A stretch of DNA of 64,000 nt, taken from assembly GCA_020721225.1 (NCBI GenBank), contig DYNE01000006.1, positions 17,648 to 81,647 of the forward strand, in the 5' to 3' direction. Positions 20,136-29,376 of the stretch are shown here, piece after piece. Position 1 is the stretch's first letter, and every line of letters begins with the position of its first letter. The stretch is from Pelodictyon luteolum. Its GTDB lineage: Bacteria > Bacteroidota > Chlorobiia > Chlorobiales > Chlorobiaceae. A program made the translations under genes and the position numbers. The notes under the pieces were generated by a model that saw nothing but the letters and a program-made list of their open reading frames with translations, did not search any database and was not told the DNA's origin.

Positions 20136-20828
20136 GTGACCGAAACACCTGACAGGAAAACCGGCAACGGAAAAAACAGACCCGACAATCTCGGCATCCG
20201 GCACGAACTCGCCCGCAAGGCAATTCATCTTTCATCGATCACCATTCCCCTGATCTACTGCCATATCACCCGTGATCTCGCACTGATGCTGCTTGTTCCG
20301 CTTTTTATGGGATTCCTGCTTGTGGATCTGCTGAAAAATGTTTCAAAACCGGTATCGACATGGTACCGCCGTAATTTCGGAGCCATGCTCAGAGAGCATG
20401 AATTATCGGAAAAAAGCCTGCAGCTCAACGGAGCAACCTGCATAACCCTTTCAGCCTTGCTGCTGGTACTGCTCTTTCCTAAAATTCTTGCCATAACGGC
20501 TTTTTCAATGGTTGCCGTTTCGGATACTGTTGCCGCACTTGCAGGAAAAGTTTTCGGCAGGCACCGTTTCGGACATAAAAGTCTTGAAGGAAGCGCAGCT
20601 TTTTTTATATCCTCACTGCTTATTGTCTCAATCGTACCTGGCCTCAACCTCCCTGTCGGTATAGTTATGGCCATTACGGCGACCCTGACGGAGGCCTTCG
20701 TCTTCCGTATCGGAGAATTCAGGATCGACGACAATCTCACCATTCCCCTTATCAGCGCGGGAACGGGCTTGCTCTGCTACACCATCTTCCTGCCAGAGCA
20801 GATCACGTCGCTCTTTTTCTGCAGGTAG
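20136..20828 (+). CDS. Diacylglycerol/polyprenol (dolichol-, phytol-type) kinase family membrane protein
   Basis: An integral membrane protein of about 230 residues with six or seven hydrophobic segments. The family pattern is clear: ELARKAIHLSSITIPL at the N-terminus, VSDTVAALAGKVFGRHRFG and KSLEGSAAFF in the middle, and a C-terminal DDNLTIPLISA. Members phosphorylate lipid alcohols (dolichol, phytol, diacylglycerol) with CTP or ATP, or act as cytidylyltransferase-like enzymes. A phytol or polyprenol kinase would fit a chlorophyll-making organism, but that is inference. The start is GTG at 20136 or TTG at 20097; both are weak. Confidence 0.75.
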   Translation: MTETPDRKTGNGKNRPDNLGIRHELARKAIHLSSITIPLIYCHITRDLALMLLVPLFMGFLLVDLLKNVSKPVSTWYRRNFGAMLREHELSEKSLQLNGATCITLSALLLVLLFPKILAITAFSMVAVSDTVAALAGKVFGRHRFGHKSLEGSAAFFISSLLIVSIVPGLNLPVGIVMAITATLTEAFVFRIGEFRIDDNLTIPLISAGTGLLCYTIFLPEQITSLFFCR

Positions 20829-20851
20829 TCACCAATCAGAATCTCCAAGAA

Positions 20852-21808
20852 ATGCAGACTGTCATCACCGATTCTCCGGAAGAAGCCGCTCACTACCTGA
20901 ATGAGGGCGGTATTGTGGCATTTCCTACAGAAACCGTCTACGGCCTCGGAGCAGCAATCTGTCATCCTGAAGCCATCGAGCGGATTTTTACGGCAAAGGG
21001 ACGACCTGGCGATAACCCGCTGATCGTGCATATCGCCGATCCCGGTGATCTGATGAAGGTCGCGTCGCATATCAGCAGTGATGCCAAAAAGCTTGTCCTG
21101 CATTTTTTTCCGGGACCGTTGACGCTTGTTCTGAAAAAAAACAGTTCCGTGCCTGATTCCGTAACTGCAGGTCTCGATACCGTTGGCGTCCGCTGTCCGT
21201 CAAACAGTGATGCAAATGCATTTCTGAAGCTCTGCCGATGCCCTGTTGCAGCGCCTTCGGCAAATCGTTCTGGCCGGCCAAGTTCAACAAAGTGGAGCGC
21301 TGTACTGGAAGATCTTGAAGGAAAAGTAGACTGCATTTTAAGAGGAAAACCAAGCGACATCGGGCTCGAATCGACCATTGTCGACTGTTCGGGTGAAACA
21401 CCCCTTCTCCTCAGAACCGGAGCGGTCACCATAGAAAAACTTCAGGCCGTTGTCCCTTCGATCAGAACTGCTGACTCCCTGCGGCAGCATGAACCTCCGA
21501 GATGTCCCGGACTGAAATACCCTCATTATGCCCCCGACGCCAGGGTCGTGCTTCTCGATACCGGTGAACGCATCGACCCTGTTACGGAACGGAACTCGGC
21601 CTATATCGGCCTCTCCCTCCCTGCAGCAGAGAGACTGGCACTTGTAAAGCAATGCCACAATGTTGATGAGTACGCCAGAGTGTTATTCGATTTTTTCCGG
21701 CTCTGCGATTCCCGCAATATCAGCATCATCTACTGTCAACTGCCTCCTGCAGAAGGCCTCGGAAGAGCTATTTGTGACCGACTGACCCGAGCGGCATCGG
21801 GCCACTGA
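20852..21808 (+). CDS. Threonylcarbamoyl-AMP synthase (Sua5/TsaC type)
   Basis: The 318 residues comprise an N-terminal YrdC/TsaC domain (GGIVAFPTETVYGLGA near 20, KGRPGDNPLIVHI, GPLTLVLKK, SANRSGRPSST) and a C-terminal Sua5 extension from about residue 200 (CPGLKYPHYAPDARVVLL). The length with the extra domain makes it Sua5-like rather than the short TsaC form. It makes threonylcarbamoyl-AMP for the universal t6A tRNA modification. It lies 23 bp after the lipid kinase gene and converges on the barrel protein gene. Confidence 0.93.
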   Translation: MQTVITDSPEEAAHYLNEGGIVAFPTETVYGLGAAICHPEAIERIFTAKGRPGDNPLIVHIADPGDLMKVASHISSDAKKLVLHFFPGPLTLVLKKNSSVPDSVTAGLDTVGVRCPSNSDANAFLKLCRCPVAAPSANRSGRPSSTKWSAVLEDLEGKVDCILRGKPSDIGLESTIVDCSGETPLLLRTGAVTIEKLQAVVPSIRTADSLRQHEPPRCPGLKYPHYAPDARVVLLDTGERIDPVTERNSAYIGLSLPAAERLALVKQCHNVDEYARVLFDFFRLCDSRNISIIYCQLPPAEGLGRAICDRLTRAASGH

Positions 21809-21825
21809 AGAAAAACATTTTGGTA

Positions 21826-23859
21826 TCAGAACTTCAGGGAACATCCAAAATGGAATGTTCCCGGTGCATTGGTATTGCGTTGGTCGTCACCGCTGCTGTA
21901 CACCTTTCTGTCATCATACCAGGTGGTTTCGAATTTGCCGGCAAGCTGCAGGTTTTTCGTTATGTCCCAGGTTCCCAGAATGAAGAACGCTTTTCCCCTT
22001 CCGTTGAAACCCGTCGAATTGAACACCAGAGGCAAATCGTCCTCATAGACATAAATGGATGCATCGTAATCATCGGTATTGAAAATCGTAAAGCGGCTTT
22101 TCAGCCCGAATCTTCCGGTTTTATAGTTCGCCTGCTGATAAATCAACCAACCGTAATAGGCTTCATCACCTGCGAGAAAGTCCTCAACAACCCTTTTCAC
22201 CTCTCCGCGGGTTCTCAGATGAACCTTTCTCGAAACATCGATGTCGCAATCAAGGCGTACCCGATCGGTGACCTTCGGCAAGGGCGCATATGCTTTTTCC
22301 TTCTCCTTGCATAAACCTGCTCCGCCTGGACACTGCTTCAGGACATCCTCCTTTTCCTTATGCTGAAACTGCAGGTTCCAGGCCACCGCTGAAGAGTGTT
22401 TCCAGAAAACGAAAAGCCTGGTATCGTAGCCGGAGGACTCGAACGGATAGGATGAGCCCAGTTCCTGAAAGCGGAAACGGTCATAATATGCCCCGACGGA
22501 AACTTTTTTACTCAGCGCAGCATCGATTCCAACATAATATCCCTGTTCATTTGACCCATTACCCCGCTCAGCGAAAGCTCCGGCAAAGGGGGAATAATAG
22601 CCCGGCGCATAATCCCTGACGGAAAAAAGCAGGTTAACCTTCGAAAACAACCGATACTCGGCACCGGCAATCCATGAAATCTCCCCTCCAGGATTTTGCG
22701 ACCATGCCGCCTCACCAAAAAGACCAAGCCTGCCTATCGCCAGATCAGTCTCAAATCCGCCAAGCGCGGATGAGTTCTCATTACCTCCAAGTGCTGCAAG
22801 GGGATCATCATACTCATAGCGAAGCCATGTCCCTCCCACATTTCCCGATACCGCTCCCGAAGCGTACCGATAAAGCAGGCTGGCGCCATATACCTTCTCC
22901 GTAACATTATCCTTCCGGTTACGTTCCGTCATGGTACGGTGGTATCCTGCCTCATCAAAACTTGTTATCGGACCTTTTGTGTTTCGGGCATCGACAAGAT
23001 TTGATGAGTAGAATGCCGTGACTTCAAATGGCTTGAGATCAAGCGTTGCCGCAGCGCCCTGGAAAAACCCGTACTCGGAACTCGATGCGAAGGGTGAAAT
23101 CTGTTTTGAAGAGAGCCTGACACTGTTCGAAGGTTCCGAACCTTTAGAGAGAAAACGACTCTGTCCGGCAAGCAGACCCTGACCGAAATTCAGCTTATAA
23201 TTCCCGAGTACTCCTGTTTTCAGTATTCCAAGGTCGGAAGCACTGATACTCAAGGAGGTAAAATCCGCAAAATCCGGCTCTCCTATATCCTTATCATGCA
23301 CAAGTGAAAACCTGAAGTTTGCATAATCAAGTTGAAGACGATTGTACAGCTTATACTCGTCTCCCGAATAACGGCCATTGGAAAGTCCAGTTCTCGGTGT
23401 GGTATCCCATAAAATCCTGCTTCTGAAGCTCCCCGTAACAGACTCATCTTTTATTTGAAGTTTTCGTGAAGGGAGCTCATCGGAAATCGTCAGATATGGA
23501 TTGATCTTCCCGGCTTTTTCGCTGCCGATGATCTCCTGTAACTGCTGCAGCGACACAATAAGAGCTTTGGCTCGTCGATATTCAAGAATGGCAAGAATAT
23601 CGACGCTGTTCAGCCAGGGAAGCTGACGCAGTTCATCGGCATCGGCTTCGTTGATTTGTATCTTTCTGATTTTCAGTTCGTCGAGAATCTGCTGCATTTG
23701 GTCGATATCGCCCGAAAGCTGTTCGCTCTCGAACAGTTCCTCGACTCCGTTTTCAGCATAGCCGGTTACGGGATGAAAACATATGATCGTAAAAAAAAGA
23801 AAAAACGCCGGAACCGGCAGCAGGTTGTGACCTGTCAGAAGAAATGAGAAGGGATGCAT
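21826..23859 (-). CDS. Helix-hairpin-helix protein with predicted outer-membrane beta-barrel
   Basis: From ATG 23859 it has 677 residues; a longer frame would run into the neighbouring rluB gene. A hydrophobic signal-like N-terminus is followed by a ComEA-like helix-hairpin-helix region (INEADADELRQLPWLNSVDILAILEYRR, split here at 20: residues about 75-105). The remaining 500 or more residues are rich in alternating aromatic and polar residues typical of outer-membrane strands and end in GCSLKF with terminal Phe. Similar two-part proteins occur in Bacteroidetes and Chlorobi. A DNA-uptake or outer-membrane role is possible; function is not established. Confidence 0.75.
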   Translation of the reverse strand: MHPFSFLLTGHNLLPVPAFFLFFTIICFHPVTGYAENGVEELFESEQLSGDIDQMQQILDELKIRKIQINEADADELRQLPWLNSVDILAILEYRRAKALIVSLQQLQEIIGSEKAGKINPYLTISDELPSRKLQIKDESVTGSFRSRILWDTTPRTGLSNGRYSGDEYKLYNRLQLDYANFRFSLVHDKDIGEPDFADFTSLSISASDLGILKTGVLGNYKLNFGQGLLAGQSRFLSKGSEPSNSVRLSSKQISPFASSSEYGFFQGAAATLDLKPFEVTAFYSSNLVDARNTKGPITSFDEAGYHRTMTERNRKDNVTEKVYGASLLYRYASGAVSGNVGGTWLRYEYDDPLAALGGNENSSALGGFETDLAIGRLGLFGEAAWSQNPGGEISWIAGAEYRLFSKVNLLFSVRDYAPGYYSPFAGAFAERGNGSNEQGYYVGIDAALSKKVSVGAYYDRFRFQELGSSYPFESSGYDTRLFVFWKHSSAVAWNLQFQHKEKEDVLKQCPGGAGLCKEKEKAYAPLPKVTDRVRLDCDIDVSRKVHLRTRGEVKRVVEDFLAGDEAYYGWLIYQQANYKTGRFGLKSRFTIFNTDDYDASIYVYEDDLPLVFNSTGFNGRGKAFFILGTWDITKNLQLAGKFETTWYDDRKVYSSGDDQRNTNAPGTFHFGCSLKF

Positions 23860-23893
23860 AGTACGCGGTTTGTTTAATGTGACCGCACACCGT

Positions 23894-24670
23894 TCAGACG
23901 CCGCCTCCTGCCTGCTGAAAAAGCAGCTGAATCTCTTTACGGTCGAGGGCCCTCCACTCACCTCTCCGGAGATCACCTGCTTTCAGGCCTGCATAGGCCA
24001 CGCGCTCAAGCCTGTCGACTTCGAAACCGAGGGTTTCGAACATTCTTCTGACCTGGTGGTTTTTTCCCTCGTGAATACTCAGCCAAATCTGAAAACCCTC
24101 ATCCAGTATTCTTGCCTGGCACGGGCTCACCTTTTCGCCGGTATCTTTCAGGCGCATACCTCCCGTCAGCTGAAGCAAAAGCGTATGCGGAAATTTTTTA
24201 TCTAACACCGCAATATACTCCTTTTTCACATTTGAAGAAGGATGCATTAATTTATGTGCAAGATTTCCATCATTTGTGAGTAATAAAACCCCGGTTGTTT
24301 TCCGGTCAAGTCGCCCGACCGGATAAATCCGTTCTTTGACACTGATGTAGTTCAGTATAGTATCCCGGTTTTTTTCGTCGCTGTTCGTCGTAATGACATT
24401 TTTAGGCTTATTGAAAAGGATATAGACCTTTTTCCCTTCAGGCAGAGCCAGCATACGGCCATCAACGATCACTTCATCAACCGAAGGATCCACTTTCAGA
24501 CCGGGCTCCATAATGATACTGCCGTTTATCATTACCCGTCCGGCCTCGACAAGCTGATCGGAAGCCCGTCTGGATGCGACGCCGCACATTGCCAGATACC
24601 TGTTGATTCTTACAAGACGTTCCTCTCTATTCTCTGCAGTTCGTTTTTTCATGAAACCCTTACTCGTCAT
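23894..24670 (-). CDS. rluB: Ribosomal large subunit pseudouridine synthase (RluB/RsuA family)
   Basis: The 258-residue protein has an N-terminal S4 RNA-binding domain (RINRYLAMCGVASRRASDQL, about 20-65) followed by the catalytic domain with IYPVGRLDRKTTGVLLLTNDG, whose Asp is the nucleophile. LFNKPKNVITT and the C-terminal EGKNHQVRRMFETLG are family segments. It converts a uridine of rRNA to pseudouridine. Start at ATG 24670 overlaps the scpB stop; ATG 24652 is an alternative with a better-placed purine-rich site. It is last in hisH-hisA-scpB-rluB. RluB versus RluE or RsuA specificity is not certain. Confidence 0.88.
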   Translation of the reverse strand: MTSKGFMKKRTAENREERLVRINRYLAMCGVASRRASDQLVEAGRVMINGSIIMEPGLKVDPSVDEVIVDGRMLALPEGKKVYILFNKPKNVITTNSDEKNRDTILNYISVKERIYPVGRLDRKTTGVLLLTNDGNLAHKLMHPSSNVKKEYIAVLDKKFPHTLLLQLTGGMRLKDTGEKVSPCQARILDEGFQIWLSIHEGKNHQVRRMFETLGFEVDRLERVAYAGLKAGDLRRGEWRALDRKEIQLLFQQAGGGV

Positions 24671-25325
24671 TGTTTATGGAATCCCGACAATCGTTATCGG
24701 CTCTTCCGGCAAGATATTCCTGTTCTTCGTGTTCCTGCAGAATCTCCCTGATCTCCCTCACTTTCGGAAGATCCCTGAGTGAATGCAGGCCGAACAGATC
24801 GAGAAAATCATCTGTCGTTCCGTACTGAAGCGGACGTCCGGGAGAATCTGCCCGTCCATGTACGGTAATAAAACCTCTTTCAAGCAGACGATCCACGGCA
24901 TAATCGGGAGCCGTACCCCGAAGCTGCTGAATTTCACCCTTGGTAACAGGCTGTTTGTAGGCGATAACCGAAAGCACCTCGAGTATCGAATTCGAAAGTT
25001 TTCTGCGAACTTTCGGCGCCTGTATTCTTTTTAGAAGCTCACTGAACCGGGGTTCGGTGAAAAACCGGTACCCGCCTGCAATGCGGCGGATACGGAAAGT
25101 CAGCCCTGCAGCATCATATCCGTCGTTCAGGGCAGTAATCAGCAGATCAAGCTGAGAGAGCGAAATCTCCGCTCCCGTAACCTGCCTGATCAAAGAGAGC
25201 GTTACGGCTTCCTCGGAAGCGAAAATCACAGCTTCAATCTGTTGCTGCAATGGCAATTCAGGTTCATGCACCGCTTCTTGTCCCGTAGCGTTTGAATGGC
25301 GAGCCGGAAGAGGTGCCCGCAGCAC
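24660..25325 (-). CDS. scpB: Segregation and condensation protein B
   Basis: The 221 residues match ScpB: two winged-helix domains with IEAVIFASEEAVTLSLIRQV near residue 31 and VLSVIAYKQPVTKGEIQQLRG in the second half, then LLERGFITVHGR. With ScpA and SMC it forms the condensin that organises the chromosome for segregation. The start is GTG at 25325, two bases after the hisA stop; an internal GTG at 25271 is an alternative. It overlaps rluB by 11 bp, a common scpB-rluB pairing. Confidence 0.92.
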   Translation of the reverse strand: MLRAPLPARHSNATGQEAVHEPELPLQQQIEAVIFASEEAVTLSLIRQVTGAEISLSQLDLLITALNDGYDAAGLTFRIRRIAGGYRFFTEPRFSELLKRIQAPKVRRKLSNSILEVLSVIAYKQPVTKGEIQQLRGTAPDYAVDRLLERGFITVHGRADSPGRPLQYGTTDDFLDLFGLHSLRDLPKVREIREILQEHEEQEYLAGRADNDCRDSINNDE

Positions 25326-25327
25326 CG

Positions 25328-26098
25328 TTACCGTTTTCTTGCAGTCGAAAAATTATGGTCGAGGCAGATCCCGCCTTCATAATTGTACCACATCTCCTGA
25401 CATGGAAAATTACACTCGTAGAGCGCTTTACCGATAATAACCGAGTCTACTCCGAATTTCTGGAGCTGCCCCAGTCTTTTCAGGTCTTCCGAACTGGTAA
25501 CTCCTCCTGACGCGGTAATTTTCATCCCTGCCTTCTCGGCAAAAAGTCTGGTGGTCTCATAACCGAATCCCTGCATCATGCCGTCACGGCTGATATCGGT
25601 GTAGATAATTCGCTCGATACCCATTTTCTTCATTTGCAGGGCGAGCTCGTAGTCCTTCATCCCGCTGCTCTCCGTCCATCCCTTGATTTTCGGAATACCG
25701 TTTTCGGCATCGATGCCGACCACGATACGCGACGGACGATACGTTTTAAGAAGCTCCCCGATAAGCTCGGGATTGGTAACTGCCGCAGACCCGATGACCA
25801 CACGGCTCACCCCGATATCGAGATATCGTTTTACAGCTTCAAGAGAGCGGATGCCGCCGCCAACCTGAATTGGTATATCAAGTTCTTCAACAATCTCTTT
25901 TATTCTCCCGAAATTGACCATCTCTCCGGTCAAAGCAGCATCGAGATCGACAATATGGAGCATCTTGGCGTTTTGCTTGCGCCAGATAATAGCCATATCG
26001 CGGGGGTTGTCGAGGTAAATTTTCTGCTGGTTGAAATCGCCTCTGGTAAGGCGAACACATTTACCGTCTTTTATATCGATAGCAGGAATAATCAGCAT
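25328..26098 (-). CDS. hisA: Phosphoribosylformimino-5-aminoimidazole carboxamide ribotide isomerase
   Basis: From ATG 26098 the protein is 256 residues, as expected. The start MLIIPAIDIKDGKCVRLTRG includes the catalytic Asp; HIVDLDAALTG, IQVGGGIRS, VVIGSAAV, YTDISRDGMMQG with the second Asp, and ASGGV follow the TIM-barrel strands. It isomerises ProFAR in histidine synthesis. The frame can be read further up to 26146, but that part overlaps hisH. It follows hisH directly, so the two are cotranscribed. Confidence 0.95.
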   Translation of the reverse strand: MLIIPAIDIKDGKCVRLTRGDFNQQKIYLDNPRDMAIIWRKQNAKMLHIVDLDAALTGEMVNFGRIKEIVEELDIPIQVGGGIRSLEAVKRYLDIGVSRVVIGSAAVTNPELIGELLKTYRPSRIVVGIDAENGIPKIKGWTESSGMKDYELALQMKKMGIERIIYTDISRDGMMQGFGYETTRLFAEKAGMKITASGGVTSSEDLKRLGQLQKFGVDSVIIGKALYECNFPCQEMWYNYEGGICLDHNFSTARKR

Positions 26099-26132
26099 AA
26101 CAAAAAACATGAAGTCAATAACAGAAAGACTC

Positions 26133-26738
26133 TTAACATCCGGCAAAATTTTTCAGAACCTGAAGTCCGGCTTCAGAGCTTTTTTCCGGATGAAACTGTA
26201 CAGCGAAAATACCATTTTTTTCAATGGCCGAACAGAAATTTTTTCCTGCAAACCAAGTCGTTGCCGCTATATCCCCTGGATTCGCCGGTTCGCAGTAATA
26301 TGAGTGCACAAAATAAAAAAAGGAGTGATCGTCGATTCCTTTGAACAACACGCACTCTTTCTTCAGATCGACGGAATTCCAGCCGATCTGGGGAATTTTA
26401 TCGGTTTCGCTTCTGAATCGAAGGACTTTCCCCGGAACGAGATCGATCCCCTTATGAACGCCCATCTCTTCACTTTCACCCAGAAGCAACTGCATGCCAA
26501 GACATATGCCGAGCAATTGCCCCCCCTTGTCGAGATGTTCGAGAACAGCTTCGGTAAATCCGGAAGCGTTCAGTGAATCAATGGCCTGACCGAAAGCCCC
26601 TACTCCGGGAAGAAGCACTTTACGGTGTCCCGCCAGTTTCCGCGGATCGCTGCTGACCATGGCTTTGATGCCCAGATAATCAAAAGCTTTCTTGACTGAG
26701 TGGAGGTTTCCCGCCCCGTAATCGGCAATAAAAATCAT
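26133..26738 (-). CDS. hisH: Imidazole glycerol phosphate synthase glutamine amidotransferase subunit
   Basis: A 201-residue class I glutamine amidotransferase. FIADYGAGNLHSVKKAF at the N-terminus, GVGAFGQAI, the nucleophile elbow LLGICLGMQLLL, and VQFHPEKSSEAG with the catalytic His and Glu are present. It supplies ammonia to HisF (not in this window) for imidazole ring formation. ATG 26738 is favoured over TTG 26765 because the family starts directly at this strand. It is the first gene of hisH-hisA-scpB-rluB, whose promoter lies in the 175-bp divergent gap with sudB. Confidence 0.94.
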   Translation of the reverse strand: MIFIADYGAGNLHSVKKAFDYLGIKAMVSSDPRKLAGHRKVLLPGVGAFGQAIDSLNASGFTEAVLEHLDKGGQLLGICLGMQLLLGESEEMGVHKGIDLVPGKVLRFRSETDKIPQIGWNSVDLKKECVLFKGIDDHSFFYFVHSYYCEPANPGDIAATTWFAGKNFCSAIEKNGIFAVQFHPEKSSEAGLQVLKNFAGC

Positions 26739-26912
26739 ATCGGCACCATTTCGGTTAATAAGCAAGCAGTATAGAAACCCGAAAACACTGCCGGAAACTC
26801 TTTATCCTGAAGGTCATTTTTTAATTCGATAATTATTGTTTATAATACCTATCTTTTGACCTTACCGAAAAAATTAGCACTTCTCCTTAACCATACAGCG
26901 ATCGAAGAACAA

Positions 26913-27758
26913 ATGTACAACATTGTTTCTGCTATTTTTTTAGCTGAAAATATCAAAAAAATTGAAATACAAGCTCCCCGCATAGCTAAAAAAAGAAAAG
27001 CAGGGCAGTTTGTCATGATCAGGACAGGAGAACACGGAGAGAGGATCCCGCTTACCATTGCCGGTTCAGATCCTGAACAGGGTACCATAACCATCATTGT
27101 CCAGGGCATGGGCAAATCAACCCGTGAGCTGAACCTGAAAGAAACCGGTGATACCATTCACGATATAGTCGGCCCTCTCGGCACTCCGTCGCACATTGAA
27201 AATTTCGGAACCGCCGTCAGCATCGGAGGAGGAGTAGGCTCGGCGATAGCCTATCCTACAGCCGTTGCACTTAAAGAGGCCGGGAACTACGTGATCACCA
27301 TCAACGGCGCACGCACCAGGGATCTTGTCATTCTCGAAGATGAAATGAAGGCGGTCAGCGATGAAGCGTACATAACCACGGATGACGGTTCATACGGGTT
27401 TCATGGCTTTGTCACCCAGAAGTTGCAGGAGCTGATCGATTCAGGAAAAACCATCGATTACGTTCTCGCCATCGGTCCGATACCCATGATGAAGGCAGTT
27501 GCGGAAGTTACCCGTCCATACGGCATCCATACTGTTGTGAGCCTGAATCCGGTAATGGTTGACGGAACCGGCATGTGCGGAGGCTGCCGGGTCACCGTTG
27601 ACAATGAGACCCGGTTTGCCTGTGTTGACGGGCCTGAATTCGATGCACATAAAGTCGATTTCAAAAACCTCTCCGACAGAAACAGAATGTACCTGCCGGA
27701 AGAGAAACAGTCTGTCGAAGCGTTTTCGCACAAGTGCCACCTCGGCCAGCAACACTAA
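26913..27758 (+). CDS. sudB: NAD(P)H:ferredoxin/sulfide dehydrogenase flavoprotein small subunit (SudB/NfnA-like)
   Basis: The 281-residue subunit has a ferredoxin-reductase-like FAD domain (AGQFVMIRTGEHGERIPLTI), an NAD(P)-binding domain (VSIGGGVGSAIAYP, VLAIGPIPMMKAV) and a C-terminal [2Fe-2S] site (TGMCGGCRVTV and FACVDGPEF). This is the architecture of SudB and NfnA. Together with the next gene it forms a bifurcating or simple NAD(P)H:ferredoxin oxidoreductase in the cytosol. ATG 26913 is used; the frame before it reads through the promoter. No sulfide-specific residue can be identified, so the Sud name reflects usage in green sulfur bacteria. Confidence 0.88.
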   Translation: MYNIVSAIFLAENIKKIEIQAPRIAKKRKAGQFVMIRTGEHGERIPLTIAGSDPEQGTITIIVQGMGKSTRELNLKETGDTIHDIVGPLGTPSHIENFGTAVSIGGGVGSAIAYPTAVALKEAGNYVITINGARTRDLVILEDEMKAVSDEAYITTDDGSYGFHGFVTQKLQELIDSGKTIDYVLAIGPIPMMKAVAEVTRPYGIHTVVSLNPVMVDGTGMCGGCRVTVDNETRFACVDGPEFDAHKVDFKNLSDRNRMYLPEEKQSVEAFSHKCHLGQQH

Positions 27759-27866
27759 GCTTCCCTTTCTTTTCAATATCCATCCTGCCTGCCGGCTTTT
27801 TGCCTGGCAGTCAGTATGGATTTTCAGTCACTCTTAAACAGAAGAACCTTTTTCAGAGGGAGTACT

Positions 27867-29315
27867 ATGGACTTAAAACCTATGACGACCAAAGAGCGCC
27901 TTGCCATACCGCGCCAGACCATGCCTGCACAGGATCCTGCCAAACGGGTTCAGAACTTCAACGAGGTAAACCTCGGTTACACGCCCGAGATGGCACAGAA
28001 AGAGGCCATGCGCTGCATTCAGTGCAAGGACCCCATATGCATCAAGGGTTGTCCTGTAAATATCAAAATAGACAAGTTCATCAAACTGATCGCCGAGGGA
28101 AATTTTCTCGGAGCTGCAAAAAAAATCAAGGAGGACAACATTCTGCCGGCAATCTGCGGCAGGGTATGCCCCCAGGAAGATCAGTGCGAAAAAGTATGCG
28201 TTCTGACAAAAAAATATACTCCGGTGGCTATTGGAAACCTTGAGCGCTTTGCCGCCGATTACGAACGTGAACATGGACATATCGAGCTGCCTGAAGTAAA
28301 ACCGGCAACCGGAAAAAAAGTTGCCGTTATCGGAAGTGGCCCCGCAGGACTGAGCTGTGCGAACGATCTGGCCCGTCTCGGCCACTCCGTTACGGTGTTC
28401 GAGGCACTGCATGAACTCGGAGGCGTTCTGATGTACGGTATTCCGGAATTCCGGCTTCCGAAGGATATTGTGAAAATCGAAATCGAAGGTCTGAAAAAAA
28501 TCGGGGTGGAGTTTGTCGCCAATACCGTTGTCGGACGCTCGGTTACCATCGACGAACTGCTGAAAGATGAGCATTTCGATGCGGTCTTTATCGGAGTGGG
28601 AGCCGGTCTGCCCTGGTTTATGGGCATCCCCGGTGAAAACCTCCTCGGAGTTTATGCCGCTAACGAGTTTCTCACGAGAGTAAACCTTATGCAGTCCTAT
28701 ACCTTCCCTGAAAACGACACCCCGGTTTTCAATTGCAAAGGGAAAAATATAGCCATTTTCGGTGGCGGCAATACCGCTATGGATGCCGTTCGAACCGCCA
28801 AACGGCTTGGAGCGGAACATGCCTATATCGTCTATCGTCGTTCTGAAGCCGAAATGCCCGCCCGCGCCGAAGAGATCCATAATGCCAAAGAAGAAGGCAT
28901 TGAATTTCTGCTGCTGATGAACCCGGTCGAGTTTATCGGTAACGAGCAGCAGTGGCTGACCGGAGTGAAGTGCATCCGTATGGAGCTTGGAGAGCCGGAC
29001 GATTCCGGCCGTCGTAAACCGGTTCCGGTAAAAGGGTCGGAATTCGTGCTGCCTGTCGATATGGCGGTAGTCTCCATCGGAAACGGTTCGAATCCGCTCA
29101 TCAAGCAGACAACGCCCGAAATCGAAGTCAGCAAACGGGATACCATCGTTGTCGATATCAACACTATGGCGACTTCCAAGGATAACGTCTATGCAGGAGG
29201 CGATATCGTCACCGGCGGTGCAACCGTCATTCTGGCCATGGGAGCCGGACGTACGGCAGCAAAAGCGATTCATGAAAAGCTTATGGGGCTGGCTTCGGAT
29301 TTTCAGGAATGGTAA
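27867..29315 (+). CDS. sudA: Glutamate synthase-like NAD(P)H oxidoreductase large subunit (SudA/NfnB-like)
   Basis: A 482-residue flavoprotein. The N-terminal domain holds two four-cysteine clusters (RCIQCKDPICIKGCP and ICGRVCPQEDQCEKVC) for [4Fe-4S] centres, followed by an FAD-binding GSGPAGLSCANDLARLG and an NADPH-binding GGGNTAMDAVRTAKRLGA, with the C-terminal AGGDIVTGGATVILAMGAG. This is the GltD-like fold of NfnB/SudA. The ATG at 27867 has GGGAG six bases upstream and excludes the longer frame. It pairs with sudB 108 bp upstream and is followed by a clear terminator. Confidence 0.92.
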   Translation: MDLKPMTTKERLAIPRQTMPAQDPAKRVQNFNEVNLGYTPEMAQKEAMRCIQCKDPICIKGCPVNIKIDKFIKLIAEGNFLGAAKKIKEDNILPAICGRVCPQEDQCEKVCVLTKKYTPVAIGNLERFAADYEREHGHIELPEVKPATGKKVAVIGSGPAGLSCANDLARLGHSVTVFEALHELGGVLMYGIPEFRLPKDIVKIEIEGLKKIGVEFVANTVVGRSVTIDELLKDEHFDAVFIGVGAGLPWFMGIPGENLLGVYAANEFLTRVNLMQSYTFPENDTPVFNCKGKNIAIFGGGNTAMDAVRTAKRLGAEHAYIVYRRSEAEMPARAEEIHNAKEEGIEFLLLMNPVEFIGNEQQWLTGVKCIRMELGEPDDSGRRKPVPVKGSEFVLPVDMAVVSIGNGSNPLIKQTTPEIEVSKRDTIVVDINTMATSKDNVYAGGDIVTGGATVILAMGAGRTAAKAIHEKLMGLASDFQEW

Positions 29316-29325
29316 CCAAACCTAC

Positions 29326-29356
29326 AGAGGGTCGGCCATAAGGCCGACTCTTTTTA
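29326..29356 (+). terminator. Rho-independent terminator after sudA
   Basis: GTCGGCC (29331-29337) pairs with GGCCGAC (29342-29348) across an ATAA loop, extended by flanking AGAG/CTCT pairing, and is followed by a run of T. It separates sudBA from nikR. Confidence 0.85.
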
Positions 29357-29376
29357 CTCAGCAAGATAGTCCTTCC

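Noticed and set aside
29085..29110. GGTTCGAATCC-like T-arm sequence suggesting a tRNA
   Set aside because: It lies inside the sudA coding sequence and has no acceptor or anticodon stems around it. No tRNA gene was seen elsewhere in the window.
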